Part shown: positions 35,610 through 44,190 of the stretch, piece after piece
Position numbering within the stretch: position 1 is the first letter of the stretch
How the letters are laid out: every line of letters starts with the position of its first letter
Assembly (NCBI GenBank): GCA_903931945.1
Contig: CAIZEI010000182.1
Coordinates: 16,758-80,757 of the forward strand
DNA length: 64,000 nucleotides
Origin: an uncultured Hyphomicrobiales bacterium
GTDB lineage: Bacteria > Pseudomonadota > Alphaproteobacteria > Rhizobiales > Beijerinckiaceae
Direction: 5' to 3'
Position numbers and translations under genes: made by a program
The notes under the pieces: generated by a model
The model's input: only the letters and a program-made list of their open reading frames with translations
Told to the model about the DNA's origin: nothing
The model's database searches: none

Positions 35610-35647
35610 TCTGGATTGGCCGATGTCAGCCCAGGCGTTTCGCACGT
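35610..35647. repeat. Palindromic repeat element, copy 2 (degenerate)
   Basis: CTGGATTGGCCGATGTCAGCCCAGGCGTTTCGC aligns with copy 1 over about 33 bases with several changes; the stem is now imperfect (CTGGATTG / CAGCCCAG). Both copies end in a T-T-x-C-G-C tail. Confidence 0.45.
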
Positions 35648-35700
35648 GATTGCCCCCTCGCATTCATGGCTTTTCAGGGCTGTTTGCAGGGGCGCCGCCA

Positions 35701-36489
35701 TTGATCGGCTGGTTCAGGAAAGTCCCGGCGCCAGACGCCACGCCTGTTGACACAGTGAATGAATATGCCGGCGTTCTTGGCGCATATAATCTTGGCAAAT
35801 CCTATCGCGGACGGGCTGTCGTGCGAGACGTCAGCCTTTATGTGCGCCGCGGCGAAGCTGTGGGCCTGCTTGGGCCGAACGGCGCTGGCAAGACAACTGT
35901 TTTTTATATGATCACGGGGCTCGTCCGCGCTGATAAGGGCGCGATCGAGCTTGATGGTTACGACATCGGGGGCTTGCCGATGTACCGCCGGGCGAGGCTG
36001 GGGATCGGCTATTTACCACAGGAAGCGTCGATTTTCCGCGGTCTGAGCGTCGAAGACAATATTCGCGCTGTACTTGAGGTCGTAGAGCCTGATCTTGACC
36101 GCCGCGCGGCGGCGCTGGAGAAATTGCTGGACGAGTTCGACATCAAGCGCCTGCGCAAATCGCCGGCAATTGCGCTCTCCGGAGGCGAAAGGCGCCGCTG
36201 TGAAATTGCCCGCGCGCTGGCCAGCCGCCCATCTTTCATGCTGCTGGATGAACCCTTTGCAGGCATAGATCCAATTGCGGTCGGCGATATTCAGGAACTG
36301 GTGCGGCGCTTGACGCAACGCGGTATTGGCGTACTCGTGACCGACCACAATGTTCGCGAGACCCTCGGACTGATTGACCGCGCTTATATCATCCATTCCG
36401 GCAATGTTCTGACCGAGGGAACGCCGGAGGAAATTGTCGCCAATCCGGATGTGCGCAAGATTTATCTCGGCGAGAGCTTCCGGCTCTGA
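35701..36489 (+). CDS. lptB: LPS export ABC ATPase LptB
   Basis: A 262-residue cytoplasmic ATPase that powers lipopolysaccharide extraction with LptFG. Walker A is [10 protein letters not shown]-loop [16 protein letters not shown] (LptB-characteristic), signature [15 protein letters not shown], Walker [13 protein letters not shown] and H-loop [10 protein letters not shown]. The start is uncertain: no ATG lies before the domain. TTG 35701 has AGGGG upstream and is preferred to TTG 35650; a GTG at 35755 is a third option. rpoN follows after about 150 bp. It is separated from lptA by a palindrome-bearing gap. Confidence 0.92.
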   Translation: MIGWFRKVPAPDATPVDTVNEYAGVLGAYNLGKSYRGRAVVRDVSLYVRRGEAVGLLGPNGAGKTTVFYMITGLVRADKGAIELDGYDIGGLPMYRRARLGIGYLPQEASIFRGLSVEDNIRAVLEVVEPDLDRRAAALEKLLDEFDIKRLRKSPAIALSGGERRRCEIARALASRPSFMLLDEPFAGIDPIAVGDIQELVRRLTQRGIGVLVTDHNVRETLGLIDRAYIIHSGNVLTEGTPEEIVANPDVRKIYLGESFRL

Positions 36490-36637
36490 GCGGATCGGCG
36501 ACCCAACGGCAACCCTCGCTTAACCGTCAAGAAAATAAGCCAAGCAATATTTATTCCAGATGCTGGAGTTTCCATATTCCTTGGTGTAAGCAAGAATAAT
36601 GCCGCACCTTTTGTACGCGGCGGTCCGGGTGAAGAGT

Positions 36638-38248
36638 ATGGCGCTTTCGGCTCGTTTGGTCATGCGGCAAGGGCAATCCCTTGTCATGACGCCGCAGCTT
36701 TTGCAGGCAATCAAACTTCTGCAGTTTTCAAGCGTCGAGCTAGCCGCATTCATCGATGAGGAGCTGGAGCGCAATCCTTTGCTGGAGCGCGCGGATGATC
36801 GGCCATCCAGTGATCCCGTCGAGGCGGGGCCGGTCGATCTCGAATCGGAGGCGAGATCGGACGCCGCTTTTGCTGATGAGGGGTTCGAAAGCGGTCCGGG
36901 CGAGGGGGAATATTCTGACGGATCTCAAACCGAGGGCGATTGGGCGCGGGACGATTTCGTCACTGATCGCTCCAGCCTTGAAAACAGTCTGGGCACCGAA
37001 ATTGAGAACGCGTTCGATATTGACCGGACCGAACCGCAAGCGGCTGGCGCCAGCGATTCCTTTATCGCCGATGGCCTTTCGGCGACATCCTGGACGGGTT
37101 CCCAGGGAGGCTCGGACGACGGCGAGGGCGCCAATCTTGAAGCCTATGTCGCCTCACATCTCAATCTGCGCGACCATTTGTGGGAGCAATTGGCGATTGC
37201 CTGCACCGACCCGGTCGATCTGATGATTGGACGGGCGATCATTGATGGCATCGATGATGCGGGGTATTTCAAGGACGCAATTGAGGACCTGGCGGAGCGG
37301 TTGGGAACCACACATGCGCGGGCGCAGCGCGTGCTTGGTCTTGTCCAGACTTTCGACCCTTCAGGCGTCGGCGCGCGTGATCTGGCTGAATGCCTTGGCA
37401 TCCAGTTGCGCGAGCTCGACCGGCTGGATCCGGCGATGCAGGCCATGATTGCAAATCTGCCGTTGCTGGCCAAACGCGACTTTGCGGAACTTCGCAAGAT
37501 TTGCGGTGTCGATGACGAAGATATCCGCGATATGTTTGCCGAAATCAAACGGCTCGACCCCAAACCAGGACGCGGGTTCGGGCACGAGAGCGTGCAGACC
37601 GCCGTGGCTGACGTCACCGTTCGGGTGGCGCCCGATGGTTCCTGGCGCGTCGAACTCAATTCCGAGAGCCTGCCCCGACTGCTCGTCAATCAATCCTATG
37701 CGACGGTTGTGCATCGCGGCGCAGGGGCTGCTGCGGACAAGACATTTGTCTCAAATTGTCTGCAAACCGCCAATTGGCTGACCAAAAGTCTGGAGCAGCG
37801 GGCGAAGACCATTCTGAAAGTCGCGACGGAGATCGTTCGCCATCAGGACGCCTTTTTCGCCCATGGCGTGGAACATCTGCGTCCGCTCAATCTGCGGACG
37901 ATCGCTGACGCCATCGGTATGCACGAATCCACCGTTTCACGCGTGACCTCGAATAAGTACCTCGGCAGTCCGCGCGGGCTGTTTGAGCTCAAATATTTTT
38001 TCACCACTTCAATTCCAGCAACGTCAGGCGTCGAGGCGCATTCGGCCGAAGCCGTCCGCCATCGGATCAAGCAAATGATCGACGAGGAGAAAGCCTCCGA
38101 TGTCCTGTCGGATGACTCAATTGTGGAAAAATTGAAAGCCGCCAATATCGTCATCGCCCGCCGTACTGTCGCCAAATATCGGGAAAGCCTGCGGATCCCC
38201 TCTTCTGTCGAGCGGCGGCGGGAAAAAATGTCCGCTCGTTCAAATTAG
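36638..38248 (+). CDS. rpoN: RNA polymerase sigma-54 factor
   Basis: A 536-residue alternative sigma factor for -24/-12 promoters (nitrogen, motility and other regulons) that needs AAA+ activators. Region I is Gln/Leu-rich (MTPQLLQAIKLLQFSSVEL). An acidic linker spans about residues 55-145. The core-binding domain follows, then the HTH (LRTIADAIGMHESTVSRVTSNKYL) and near the end the RpoN box ARRTVAKYRE. ATG 36638 (before ALSARLVMRQGQSL) is chosen over an earlier in-frame start. It lies in the usual place after lptB. The gene normally following, a hibernation factor (hpf/raiA), is missing. Confidence 0.95.
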   Translation: MALSARLVMRQGQSLVMTPQLLQAIKLLQFSSVELAAFIDEELERNPLLERADDRPSSDPVEAGPVDLESEARSDAAFADEGFESGPGEGEYSDGSQTEGDWARDDFVTDRSSLENSLGTEIENAFDIDRTEPQAAGASDSFIADGLSATSWTGSQGGSDDGEGANLEAYVASHLNLRDHLWEQLAIACTDPVDLMIGRAIIDGIDDAGYFKDAIEDLAERLGTTHARAQRVLGLVQTFDPSGVGARDLAECLGIQLRELDRLDPAMQAMIANLPLLAKRDFAELRKICGVDDEDIRDMFAEIKRLDPKPGRGFGHESVQTAVADVTVRVAPDGSWRVELNSESLPRLLVNQSYATVVHRGAGAAADKTFVSNCLQTANWLTKSLEQRAKTILKVATEIVRHQDAFFAHGVEHLRPLNLRTIADAIGMHESTVSRVTSNKYLGSPRGLFELKYFFTTSIPATSGVEAHSAEAVRHRIKQMIDEEKASDVLSDDSIVEKLKAANIVIARRTVAKYRESLRIPSSVERRREKMSARSN

Positions 38249-38444
38249 CGGCGCCATGCCCAAAGCTTCGCCGCAAGGCGAGGGCGATGCACAAACGTTC
38301 TTCATCCCAAGCATTGACACGCCTGAGGCCACTATCTAACCCTATGCAAATGGATCGCAGGCGCGTGTTGTATGGCGCGGTTTCGGTTCATGTGCGCAGC
38401 AACCGTCATCCTGGCCGGTCGCTTGGGGCAATGGAATAAACTTC

Positions 38445-38909
38445 ATGTCGCTGCACGATCTGATCACGCCAGATTCGATCATTTCTTCGCTGCGCGCGCG
38501 TTCACGTATACAGGCGTTCAAGGAAATGGCCGGCGTTGCGGCTAAACTGTCGGGCTTGCCCTGCCAGCGAATTTTTGAGGCTGTGATGGAGCGTGAAGAA
38601 CTCGGCGCTACGGACGTTGGCGGCGGCATCGCCATTCCGCATGGCAAACTCGCCGAGGCGCGGAACATTTTCGCAGTGTTCGCGCGATTCGAAAAGCCGG
38701 TGGATTTTGAGGCGCGGGACGGCGTGCCGGTCGATGTCGTTTGCCTGTTGATTGCGCCGGAATCTTCGGGCGCTGACCACCTCAAAGCGCTGTCGCGTGT
38801 CGCACGCGTGCTGCACGATCCCTTGCGTATGGCGCGACTGCGCAGTGTGAGCGACGCCGCAGCGCTCTATCTTCTCCTGACACAAGCCGCTGGCGCCAGA
38901 GCCGCTTAA
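38445..38909 (+). CDS. ptsN: Nitrogen PTS EIIA protein PtsN
   Basis: A 154-residue EIIA(Ntr) regulator of the nitrogen phosphotransferase system, phosphorylated by NPr and controlling K+ uptake, carbon/nitrogen balance and stress. The fold starts SLHDLITPDSIISSLRARSR, and the phospho-acceptor His is in GGIAIPHGKL (about residue 67). It follows rpoN by about 196 bp. The last 4 bp overlap the end of the convergent glucokinase gene. Confidence 0.93.
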   Translation: MSLHDLITPDSIISSLRARSRIQAFKEMAGVAAKLSGLPCQRIFEAVMEREELGATDVGGGIAIPHGKLAEARNIFAVFARFEKPVDFEARDGVPVDVVCLLIAPESSGADHLKALSRVARVLHDPLRMARLRSVSDAAALYLLLTQAAGARAA

Positions 38910-39910
38910 TCCATGCTGCGCCAGTCGCGCGCGGCATAGTCAATGGCGAAACGTTCCGGCGCCCGCGCGATTTCCGCCATGCCGTGAAGCACGGCGTCGG
39001 TTTGTAGCAGGACGTGCACCGGAATTTTGCGGGCAAGCCTTTCATAAGGGGCCTTGTTTTCAAAAACGCGTCGGAATTCATCCACGTCCAGCAAATCCAT
39101 CATGCGCGGCAATACGCCACCCGCCAGATAAACGCCGCCTGTCGCCAGAAATGTCAGAGCCACATCGCCTGCAAAGCGAGCGGCGAGACGCCAGAACAAA
39201 CGCACCGAATCGGCTTCCGCGCTTTTTTGAATTGCAAGCGCTGCGGCTATAATGTCGGCTTCCCCCTCATCCGGGCGCGCATGTCCGAGCGAAGCCAACC
39301 GGGCGCGGTGCAGCCGCCGCAGACCAGGTCCGGAAATGAGGGTTTCGGGCGTAATGCGCCCCTGTCGTTTTTCGATATGTGGCCACAGCGCCATCTCGTC
39401 GGGATAAACCGGCGCAAAGTCGCTATGCGAGCCCTCGCTGGCCACGGCCCGCCATCTGCCCTCAACATCAATGAGCGCCGCAGTTCCAAGCCCGGTGCCG
39501 GGGCCATGGACAACGCGCGCGCCGCCCGGCTGAGCCTGACCGTGGCCAATCTCTTTAAGCCACTCGGGGCGCAAAGCCGGGAGAGAAAGCGCTTGCGCCT
39601 CAAAATCATTCAGCATCAGGCCGTGCGCCAGACCGAGGCGGCGAGCTGTTTCATGTCCATCAATGGTCCAGTTGGCGTTGGTTAATTCGACCCGCGCGCC
39701 AGCGACCGGCCCCGCAGCGCACAGGATGCAGCTGACTGGCGTCAATGTGTTCAATCCAAGAATAGCCTGCGCCGCAGCGTCGAATGTCGGAAATGCAGAC
39801 GTGCCAACCGACCCAAGGATCTCCGGTTGCGCGTGCTTGTCGCGCAATACGGCGAACCGGGCGTTCGTGCCGCCGACGTCGCTCAATAGAACCGGAAAGG
39901 GGAACGTCAT
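38906..39910 (-). CDS. glk: Glucokinase
   Basis: A 334-residue ATP-dependent glucokinase of the Glk (non-ROK) family. LLSDVGGTNARFAVL is the phosphate-1 motif, AAGPVAGARVELTNANW the sugar site, LNDFEAQALSLPAL follows, GPGTGLGTAAL is the ATP site, and ASEGSHSDFAP precedes the C-terminal helices with GGVYLAGG. It phosphorylates glucose to glucose-6-phosphate in the cytoplasm. ATG at 39910 diverges from ahcY across about 170 bp that must hold both promoters. It is convergent with ptsN, overlapping by 4 bp. Confidence 0.93.
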   Translation of the reverse strand: MTFPFPVLLSDVGGTNARFAVLRDKHAQPEILGSVGTSAFPTFDAAAQAILGLNTLTPVSCILCAAGPVAGARVELTNANWTIDGHETARRLGLAHGLMLNDFEAQALSLPALRPEWLKEIGHGQAQPGGARVVHGPGTGLGTAALIDVEGRWRAVASEGSHSDFAPVYPDEMALWPHIEKRQGRITPETLISGPGLRRLHRARLASLGHARPDEGEADIIAAALAIQKSAEADSVRLFWRLAARFAGDVALTFLATGGVYLAGGVLPRMMDLLDVDEFRRVFENKAPYERLARKIPVHVLLQTDAVLHGMAEIARAPERFAIDYAARDWRSMD

Positions 39911-40080
39911 GGCAAAGCTCCGCCTGATTCGCCGCCATCTCCGGCGCCTGGATTTTCAACCGGCGATTCCGGGAATAAAAGATTTTGAAAGACAGACATA
40001 AACAATTCCTTATATCTTTATTGTCTTTTCCCGGTCGGGTTGATATAGACCGCTCACCCAATGAACGCAGCAGGACGATT

Positions 40081-41487
40081 ATGACAAGTTCAACACACGA
40101 TTACGCCGTCGCCGATATGAAGCTGGCTGAATACGGTCGCAAGGAGCTTGACATCGCCGAGACCGAGATGCCCGGCCTGATGTCGACCCGTCTGGAATTT
40201 GGCAAGTCGCTGCCTCTGAAAGGCGCGCGTATCGCTGGTTCGCTGCATATGACCATCCAGACCGGCGTGCTGATCGAGACGCTGAAGGCGCTTGGCGCGG
40301 ATGTGCGCTGGGCTTCGTGCAACATCTATTCGACGCAGGACCATGCTGCGGCGGCGATCGTAGCTGCCGGAACCCCGGTTTTCGCGATCAAGGGCGAGAG
40401 CCTGACGGACTACTGGGAATATACCCACAAGATTTTCGAATGGGCCGATGGCGGCACGCCAAACATGATTCTCGACGACGGCGGCGATGCGACCGCGTTG
40501 ATTCACCTCGGGATGCGGGCTGAAAAAGGCGACACAGGCTTCCTCGAAAAGCCGGCGAATGAAGAAGAAGAGGTTCTGTTTGCCGCCATCAAGGCCCGCC
40601 TGAAATCGAAGCCGGGCTGGTACACGGCCAATGGCAATAACATCAAGGGCGTTTCCGAGGAGACCACCACAGGCGTTCACCGTCTTTACAACATGGAAAA
40701 GGACGGCACTCTGCTGTGGCCCGCCATCAACGTGAATGATTCCGTCACCAAATCGAAATTCGACAACCTTTACGGCTGCAAGGAATCTCTGGTCGACGGC
40801 ATCCGTCGCGGCACTGACGTAATGATGGCTGGCAAGGTCGCGATGGTCGCTGGCTTCGGCGATGTCGGCAAAGGCTCGGCGGCGTCGCTGCGCAACGCGG
40901 GTTGCCGCGTCATGGTGTCCGAGATCGATCCGATCTGCGCCTTGCAGGCGGCGATGGAAGGCTATGAAGTCACGACGATGGAAGACGCGGCGACGCGCGC
41001 CGACATTTTTGTCACCGCAACGGGCAATGTCGATGTCATCACTGTCGATCACATGCGCGCTATGCGCGACCGCGCGATTGTCTGTAACATCGGGCATTTC
41101 GATTCGGAAATTCAGGTCGCCGGGTTGAAAAATTTTAAATGGAACAATATCAAGCCGCAGGTTGACGAAATCGAGTTCCCGGGCGGCAAGCGCATCATCC
41201 TTTTGTCCGAGGGACGTCTCGTGAATCTCGGCAACGCCACTGGCCACCCCTCCTTTGTCATGTCCGCGTCATTCACCAACCAGACGCTGGCGCAAATCGA
41301 ACTGTGGACCAAGCCGGGCCATTACCAGCGTAAGGTCTACACGCTGCCAAAACACCTCGACGAAAAGGTTGCGGCGCTGCATCTCGACAAGATCGGCGTG
41401 AAGTTGACGAAACTGTCAAACCATCAGGCGACCTATCTTGGCTTGCCGGAACAGGGCCCGTTCAAGCCGGATCATTATCGCTATTGA
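40081..41487 (+). CDS. ahcY: S-adenosylhomocysteinase
   Basis: A 468-residue NAD-dependent hydrolase splitting S-adenosylhomocysteine into homocysteine and adenosine, regenerating the methyl cycle; cytosolic tetramer. Family segments include [50 protein letters not shown] and the NAD motif [12 protein letters not shown]. The chain ends [14 protein letters not shown], the highly conserved C-terminus. AGGA precedes ATG 40081; an upstream in-frame extension has no support. No SAH or SAM riboswitch could be recognised in the leader. A strong terminator follows the gene. Confidence 0.97.
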   Translation: MTSSTHDYAVADMKLAEYGRKELDIAETEMPGLMSTRLEFGKSLPLKGARIAGSLHMTIQTGVLIETLKALGADVRWASCNIYSTQDHAAAAIVAAGTPVFAIKGESLTDYWEYTHKIFEWADGGTPNMILDDGGDATALIHLGMRAEKGDTGFLEKPANEEEEVLFAAIKARLKSKPGWYTANGNNIKGVSEETTTGVHRLYNMEKDGTLLWPAINVNDSVTKSKFDNLYGCKESLVDGIRRGTDVMMAGKVAMVAGFGDVGKGSAASLRNAGCRVMVSEIDPICALQAAMEGYEVTTMEDAATRADIFVTATGNVDVITVDHMRAMRDRAIVCNIGHFDSEIQVAGLKNFKWNNIKPQVDEIEFPGGKRIILLSEGRLVNLGNATGHPSFVMSASFTNQTLAQIELWTKPGHYQRKVYTLPKHLDEKVAALHLDKIGVKLTKLSNHQATYLGLPEQGPFKPDHYRY

Positions 41488-41517
41488 TCCGGGCGTCGTC
41501 TCGCCGTCTGCCTCATC

Positions 41518-41548
41518 CGCCCCTGACCGAAAAAGTCAGGGGCGTTTT
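41518..41548 (+). terminator. Rho-independent terminator after ahcY
   Basis: Perfect 10-bp stem CGCCCCTGAC / GTCAGGGGCG with a CGAAAAA loop and TTTT directly behind, 30 bp after the ahcY stop. Confidence 0.93.
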
Positions 41549-41662
41549 CATTTCATTAACTACTTTCTCAACCTCTCAAGCTAAGGATAATGGCTGCTGA
41601 TTCGCCACGATGATGGTTCCCTGCGCGGAGGGAATTGCAAACCGGTTGGCAGGGATGATTTG

Positions 41663-44179
41663 ATGAAAAAGCGATGGAGCCAGCCGGCGCATCTCTCGCG
41701 ATGGGGACAGATCGCCCGCACGGAAGCAGCCCGTGAGTTCGGCTCGGTTTTTGCGCTGGTTACGATGGGGTTCGCTCCGGCCCTTGCGCAAACGGGACAG
41801 AGCCCAGCCACACAGCAGTTGGGCGATAATCAGACTATTGTCAGCCTGACCCTCGTTGTTCCGCTGGTCCTGATTACAACAATCGTTTCACTGCTCCATA
41901 TGTGGAGCCGCCGTCAGACCAATCTGCGCGAAGCTGCATTGACTGCGACGATTTCCGAATTGCGCGCGAGACTCGATCGCGCCAATGTCTTCCTGTCGGC
42001 GGAACCCCAAATCAGCGTGGCCTGGGGCTCTGCGAACAGCGAACCCGATATCGAGGGCGATCCATCTCTTGTGACAGAAGCGCCTGTCGCCCGCCGCGTG
42101 CTCGGCTTTGGCTCGTGGCTGCCTCCGGCGACGGCCCAGGAACTTGAAGGATGCGTCAACCGGCTGCGCCAGCGCGGCGAGGGATTCCGGATGGCGGTCA
42201 CCAGCCTCACAGGCCGTCACCTTGAGACGGATGGGCGGGCGGTCAGCGGACATGCGGTTTTGCGTATCCGCGATGTCTCTGGCGATCGCCTCGAGCTGTC
42301 GCGGCTGAGGGCGCTCTATACCTGTGCGAAGGTTGAACTTAATTCGCTCAAATCGCTCCTCGACGCAGTTCCCCAGGCAATCTGGCTGCGGGACAAGGAC
42401 GACAAGCTGATCTGGGTCAACGCCGCCTATAGCAAGGCCGTCGAAACCGTCGACGCCAAGGACGCCGCCGAGCGCGGCATTGAACTGCTGGATCGCGGTG
42501 GCAGGGACGCGGCGCGGCTCGCGCGGCAATCGTCGCAAAGCTTCCGCGAGCGCCTTCATGCTGTCGTCGCCGGCGAACGGCACTTGCTTGATACAATCGA
42601 AGTTCCTGCGCAGATCGGCGCCGCTGGTCAGGCTCTTGATTTGTCTGAACTCGAGCAGGTGCGATCCGATCTTGTCAGTCAGATGAAGGCGCATACACAA
42701 ACTCTGGATCGCCTGTCGACGGCTGTGGCGATCTTCGACCGATCCCGGCGCCTTGCCTTTCACAATGCTGCATACAGACAATTGTGGTCTCTCGATGCAT
42801 CGTTTCTCGAACATGCTCCCACGGATTCGGAAATTCTTGACCGTCTGCGCGCCGAACGCCGCTTGCCCGAGCAGACAGACTTTCGAGCGTGGAAAGGCAA
42901 TCTGCTTGCCACTTATCTGACCGTTGAACCGGTTGAACAGGTCTGGCACCTTCCGGACCGGCGCACGCTGCGCGTTGTCATCAATCCCAATCCCAGGGGC
43001 GGCGTGACCTATCTGTTCGACGATATGTCCGAGCGCTATCAATTGCTTTCGCAATATAATTCGCTGTTCAGCGTGCAAACCGAGACGCTGAATTCGCTGA
43101 CGGAAGCCGTTGCGGTTTTTGGCAGCGATGGGCGCCTGAAACTGTCCAATCCATCCCTCGCGCAAATCTGGGGAGCGCCGGCGACGCTGTTTGAAAACCA
43201 GCCGCATATCGATGAACTCATTGCAGAGTTCTCGAAGACCATGCCAGACCGTTCAATCTGGGACGATCTTCGGGCGATTGTGCTTGGCCTGCCCGAAGCG
43301 CGCACTGGATTTGAAACACGACTGGACCGGGTCGATGGCAAAGTCATTCAATGCGCAGTTGCGCCCCTGCCCGATGGCGCGGTGCTGATGACATTCGCTG
43401 ATATCAGCGCCAGCGCGAATTTCGCAGCCGCCCTGACCGAGCGCAACAAGGCGTTGCTGGACGCAGAGCGCCTGCGCAATGATTTCGTGCATCATGTGTC
43501 CTATGAACTGCGCTCGCCGCTGACCAACATTATCGGCTTCATCCAGCTGCTGACGGATGGCGTCGCAGGCGCGCTGAATGAAAAACAACATGAATATACC
43601 GGGTATATCCTGCAATCGTCGGCGGCGTTGCTGGCTATTATCAATGATATTCTCGACCTGGCGACGATTGACGCGGGCGCCATGGAGCTCGAACTCAGCG
43701 ATGTCGATATTCGCGCAACAATCGATGCGGCGGCCGAAGGGCTTCGCGACCGTCTGTCGGAATCAGGCATTCATCTCAATATTGTTGTCACGGATAATAT
43801 AGGTTCTTTCTGCGCCGACGCGACGCGCGTGCGGCAAGTTCTTTTCAATTTGCTGTCAAACGCAATTGGATTTTCCGAGCCCGGACAGACCGTCACGCTT
43901 GCCGCACTGCGACGCGACGATAAAATCGTCTTCAAGGTGACCGATCAGGGACGCGGCATTTCACCCGATCTGGTCGATCGGGTCTTCGATCGTTTCGAAA
44001 CCAATACGGCGGGCACACGACATCGTGGCGTCGGCCTTGGTCTGTCGATCGTAAGAGCTTTCGTTGATTTGCACGGCGGCGAGCCCAGCATTCAATCGGC
44101 GGCGGGCGAGGGCACTACGGTCACTGTTACATTTCCGGTGAATCAGTCCGGACGCCATGCAAAATCGGCGGTTGCATAG
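41663..44179 (+). CDS. divL: DivL-type PAS kinase with Tyr in place of the phospho-His
   Basis: An 838-residue membrane-anchored kinase homologue. A weak signal-like segment is followed by one membrane helix at about residues 62-82 (VSLTLVVPLVLITTIVSLLH), then PAS-like repeats around 230-350, 350-470 and 480-580 (NSLKSLLDAVPQAIWLRDKD; RLSTAVAIFDRSRRLAFHN). The DHp helix reads HHVSYELRSPLTNIIGF, where Tyr614 occupies the usual His position. HATPase motifs are NLLSNAIGFSEPGQ, DQGRGISPDLVDR and GVGLGLSIVRAF. This matches Caulobacter DivL, an atypical regulator that acts through CckA and DivK to control CtrA and the cell cycle. It precedes tsaE-amgK as in other Rhizobiales. Confidence 0.88.
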   Translation: MKKRWSQPAHLSRWGQIARTEAAREFGSVFALVTMGFAPALAQTGQSPATQQLGDNQTIVSLTLVVPLVLITTIVSLLHMWSRRQTNLREAALTATISELRARLDRANVFLSAEPQISVAWGSANSEPDIEGDPSLVTEAPVARRVLGFGSWLPPATAQELEGCVNRLRQRGEGFRMAVTSLTGRHLETDGRAVSGHAVLRIRDVSGDRLELSRLRALYTCAKVELNSLKSLLDAVPQAIWLRDKDDKLIWVNAAYSKAVETVDAKDAAERGIELLDRGGRDAARLARQSSQSFRERLHAVVAGERHLLDTIEVPAQIGAAGQALDLSELEQVRSDLVSQMKAHTQTLDRLSTAVAIFDRSRRLAFHNAAYRQLWSLDASFLEHAPTDSEILDRLRAERRLPEQTDFRAWKGNLLATYLTVEPVEQVWHLPDRRTLRVVINPNPRGGVTYLFDDMSERYQLLSQYNSLFSVQTETLNSLTEAVAVFGSDGRLKLSNPSLAQIWGAPATLFENQPHIDELIAEFSKTMPDRSIWDDLRAIVLGLPEARTGFETRLDRVDGKVIQCAVAPLPDGAVLMTFADISASANFAAALTERNKALLDAERLRNDFVHHVSYELRSPLTNIIGFIQLLTDGVAGALNEKQHEYTGYILQSSAALLAIINDILDLATIDAGAMELELSDVDIRATIDAAAEGLRDRLSESGIHLNIVVTDNIGSFCADATRVRQVLFNLLSNAIGFSEPGQTVTLAALRRDDKIVFKVTDQGRGISPDLVDRVFDRFETNTAGTRHRGVGLGLSIVRAFVDLHGGEPSIQSAAGEGTTVTVTFPVNQSGRHAKSAVA

Positions 44180-44190
44180 GGGGCGCTGGC

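Larger units (their letters stand above)
35319..35700. other. 380-bp lptA-lptB gap with two similar palindromic elements
   Basis: No credible gene. It contains a perfect 10-bp palindrome (CTGGATTGAC, 6-base loop, GTCAATCCAG) at 35430-35455 and a degenerate copy at about 35611-35645. The rest shows nothing recognised. Confidence 0.55.

Noticed and set aside
39911..40080. SAH or SAM riboswitch before ahcY
   Set aside because: No conserved riboswitch core could be recognised in the 170-bp divergent region.
40090..41247. 385-codon open frame opposite ahcY
   Set aside because: Antisense to a highly conserved enzyme; composition is not protein-like.
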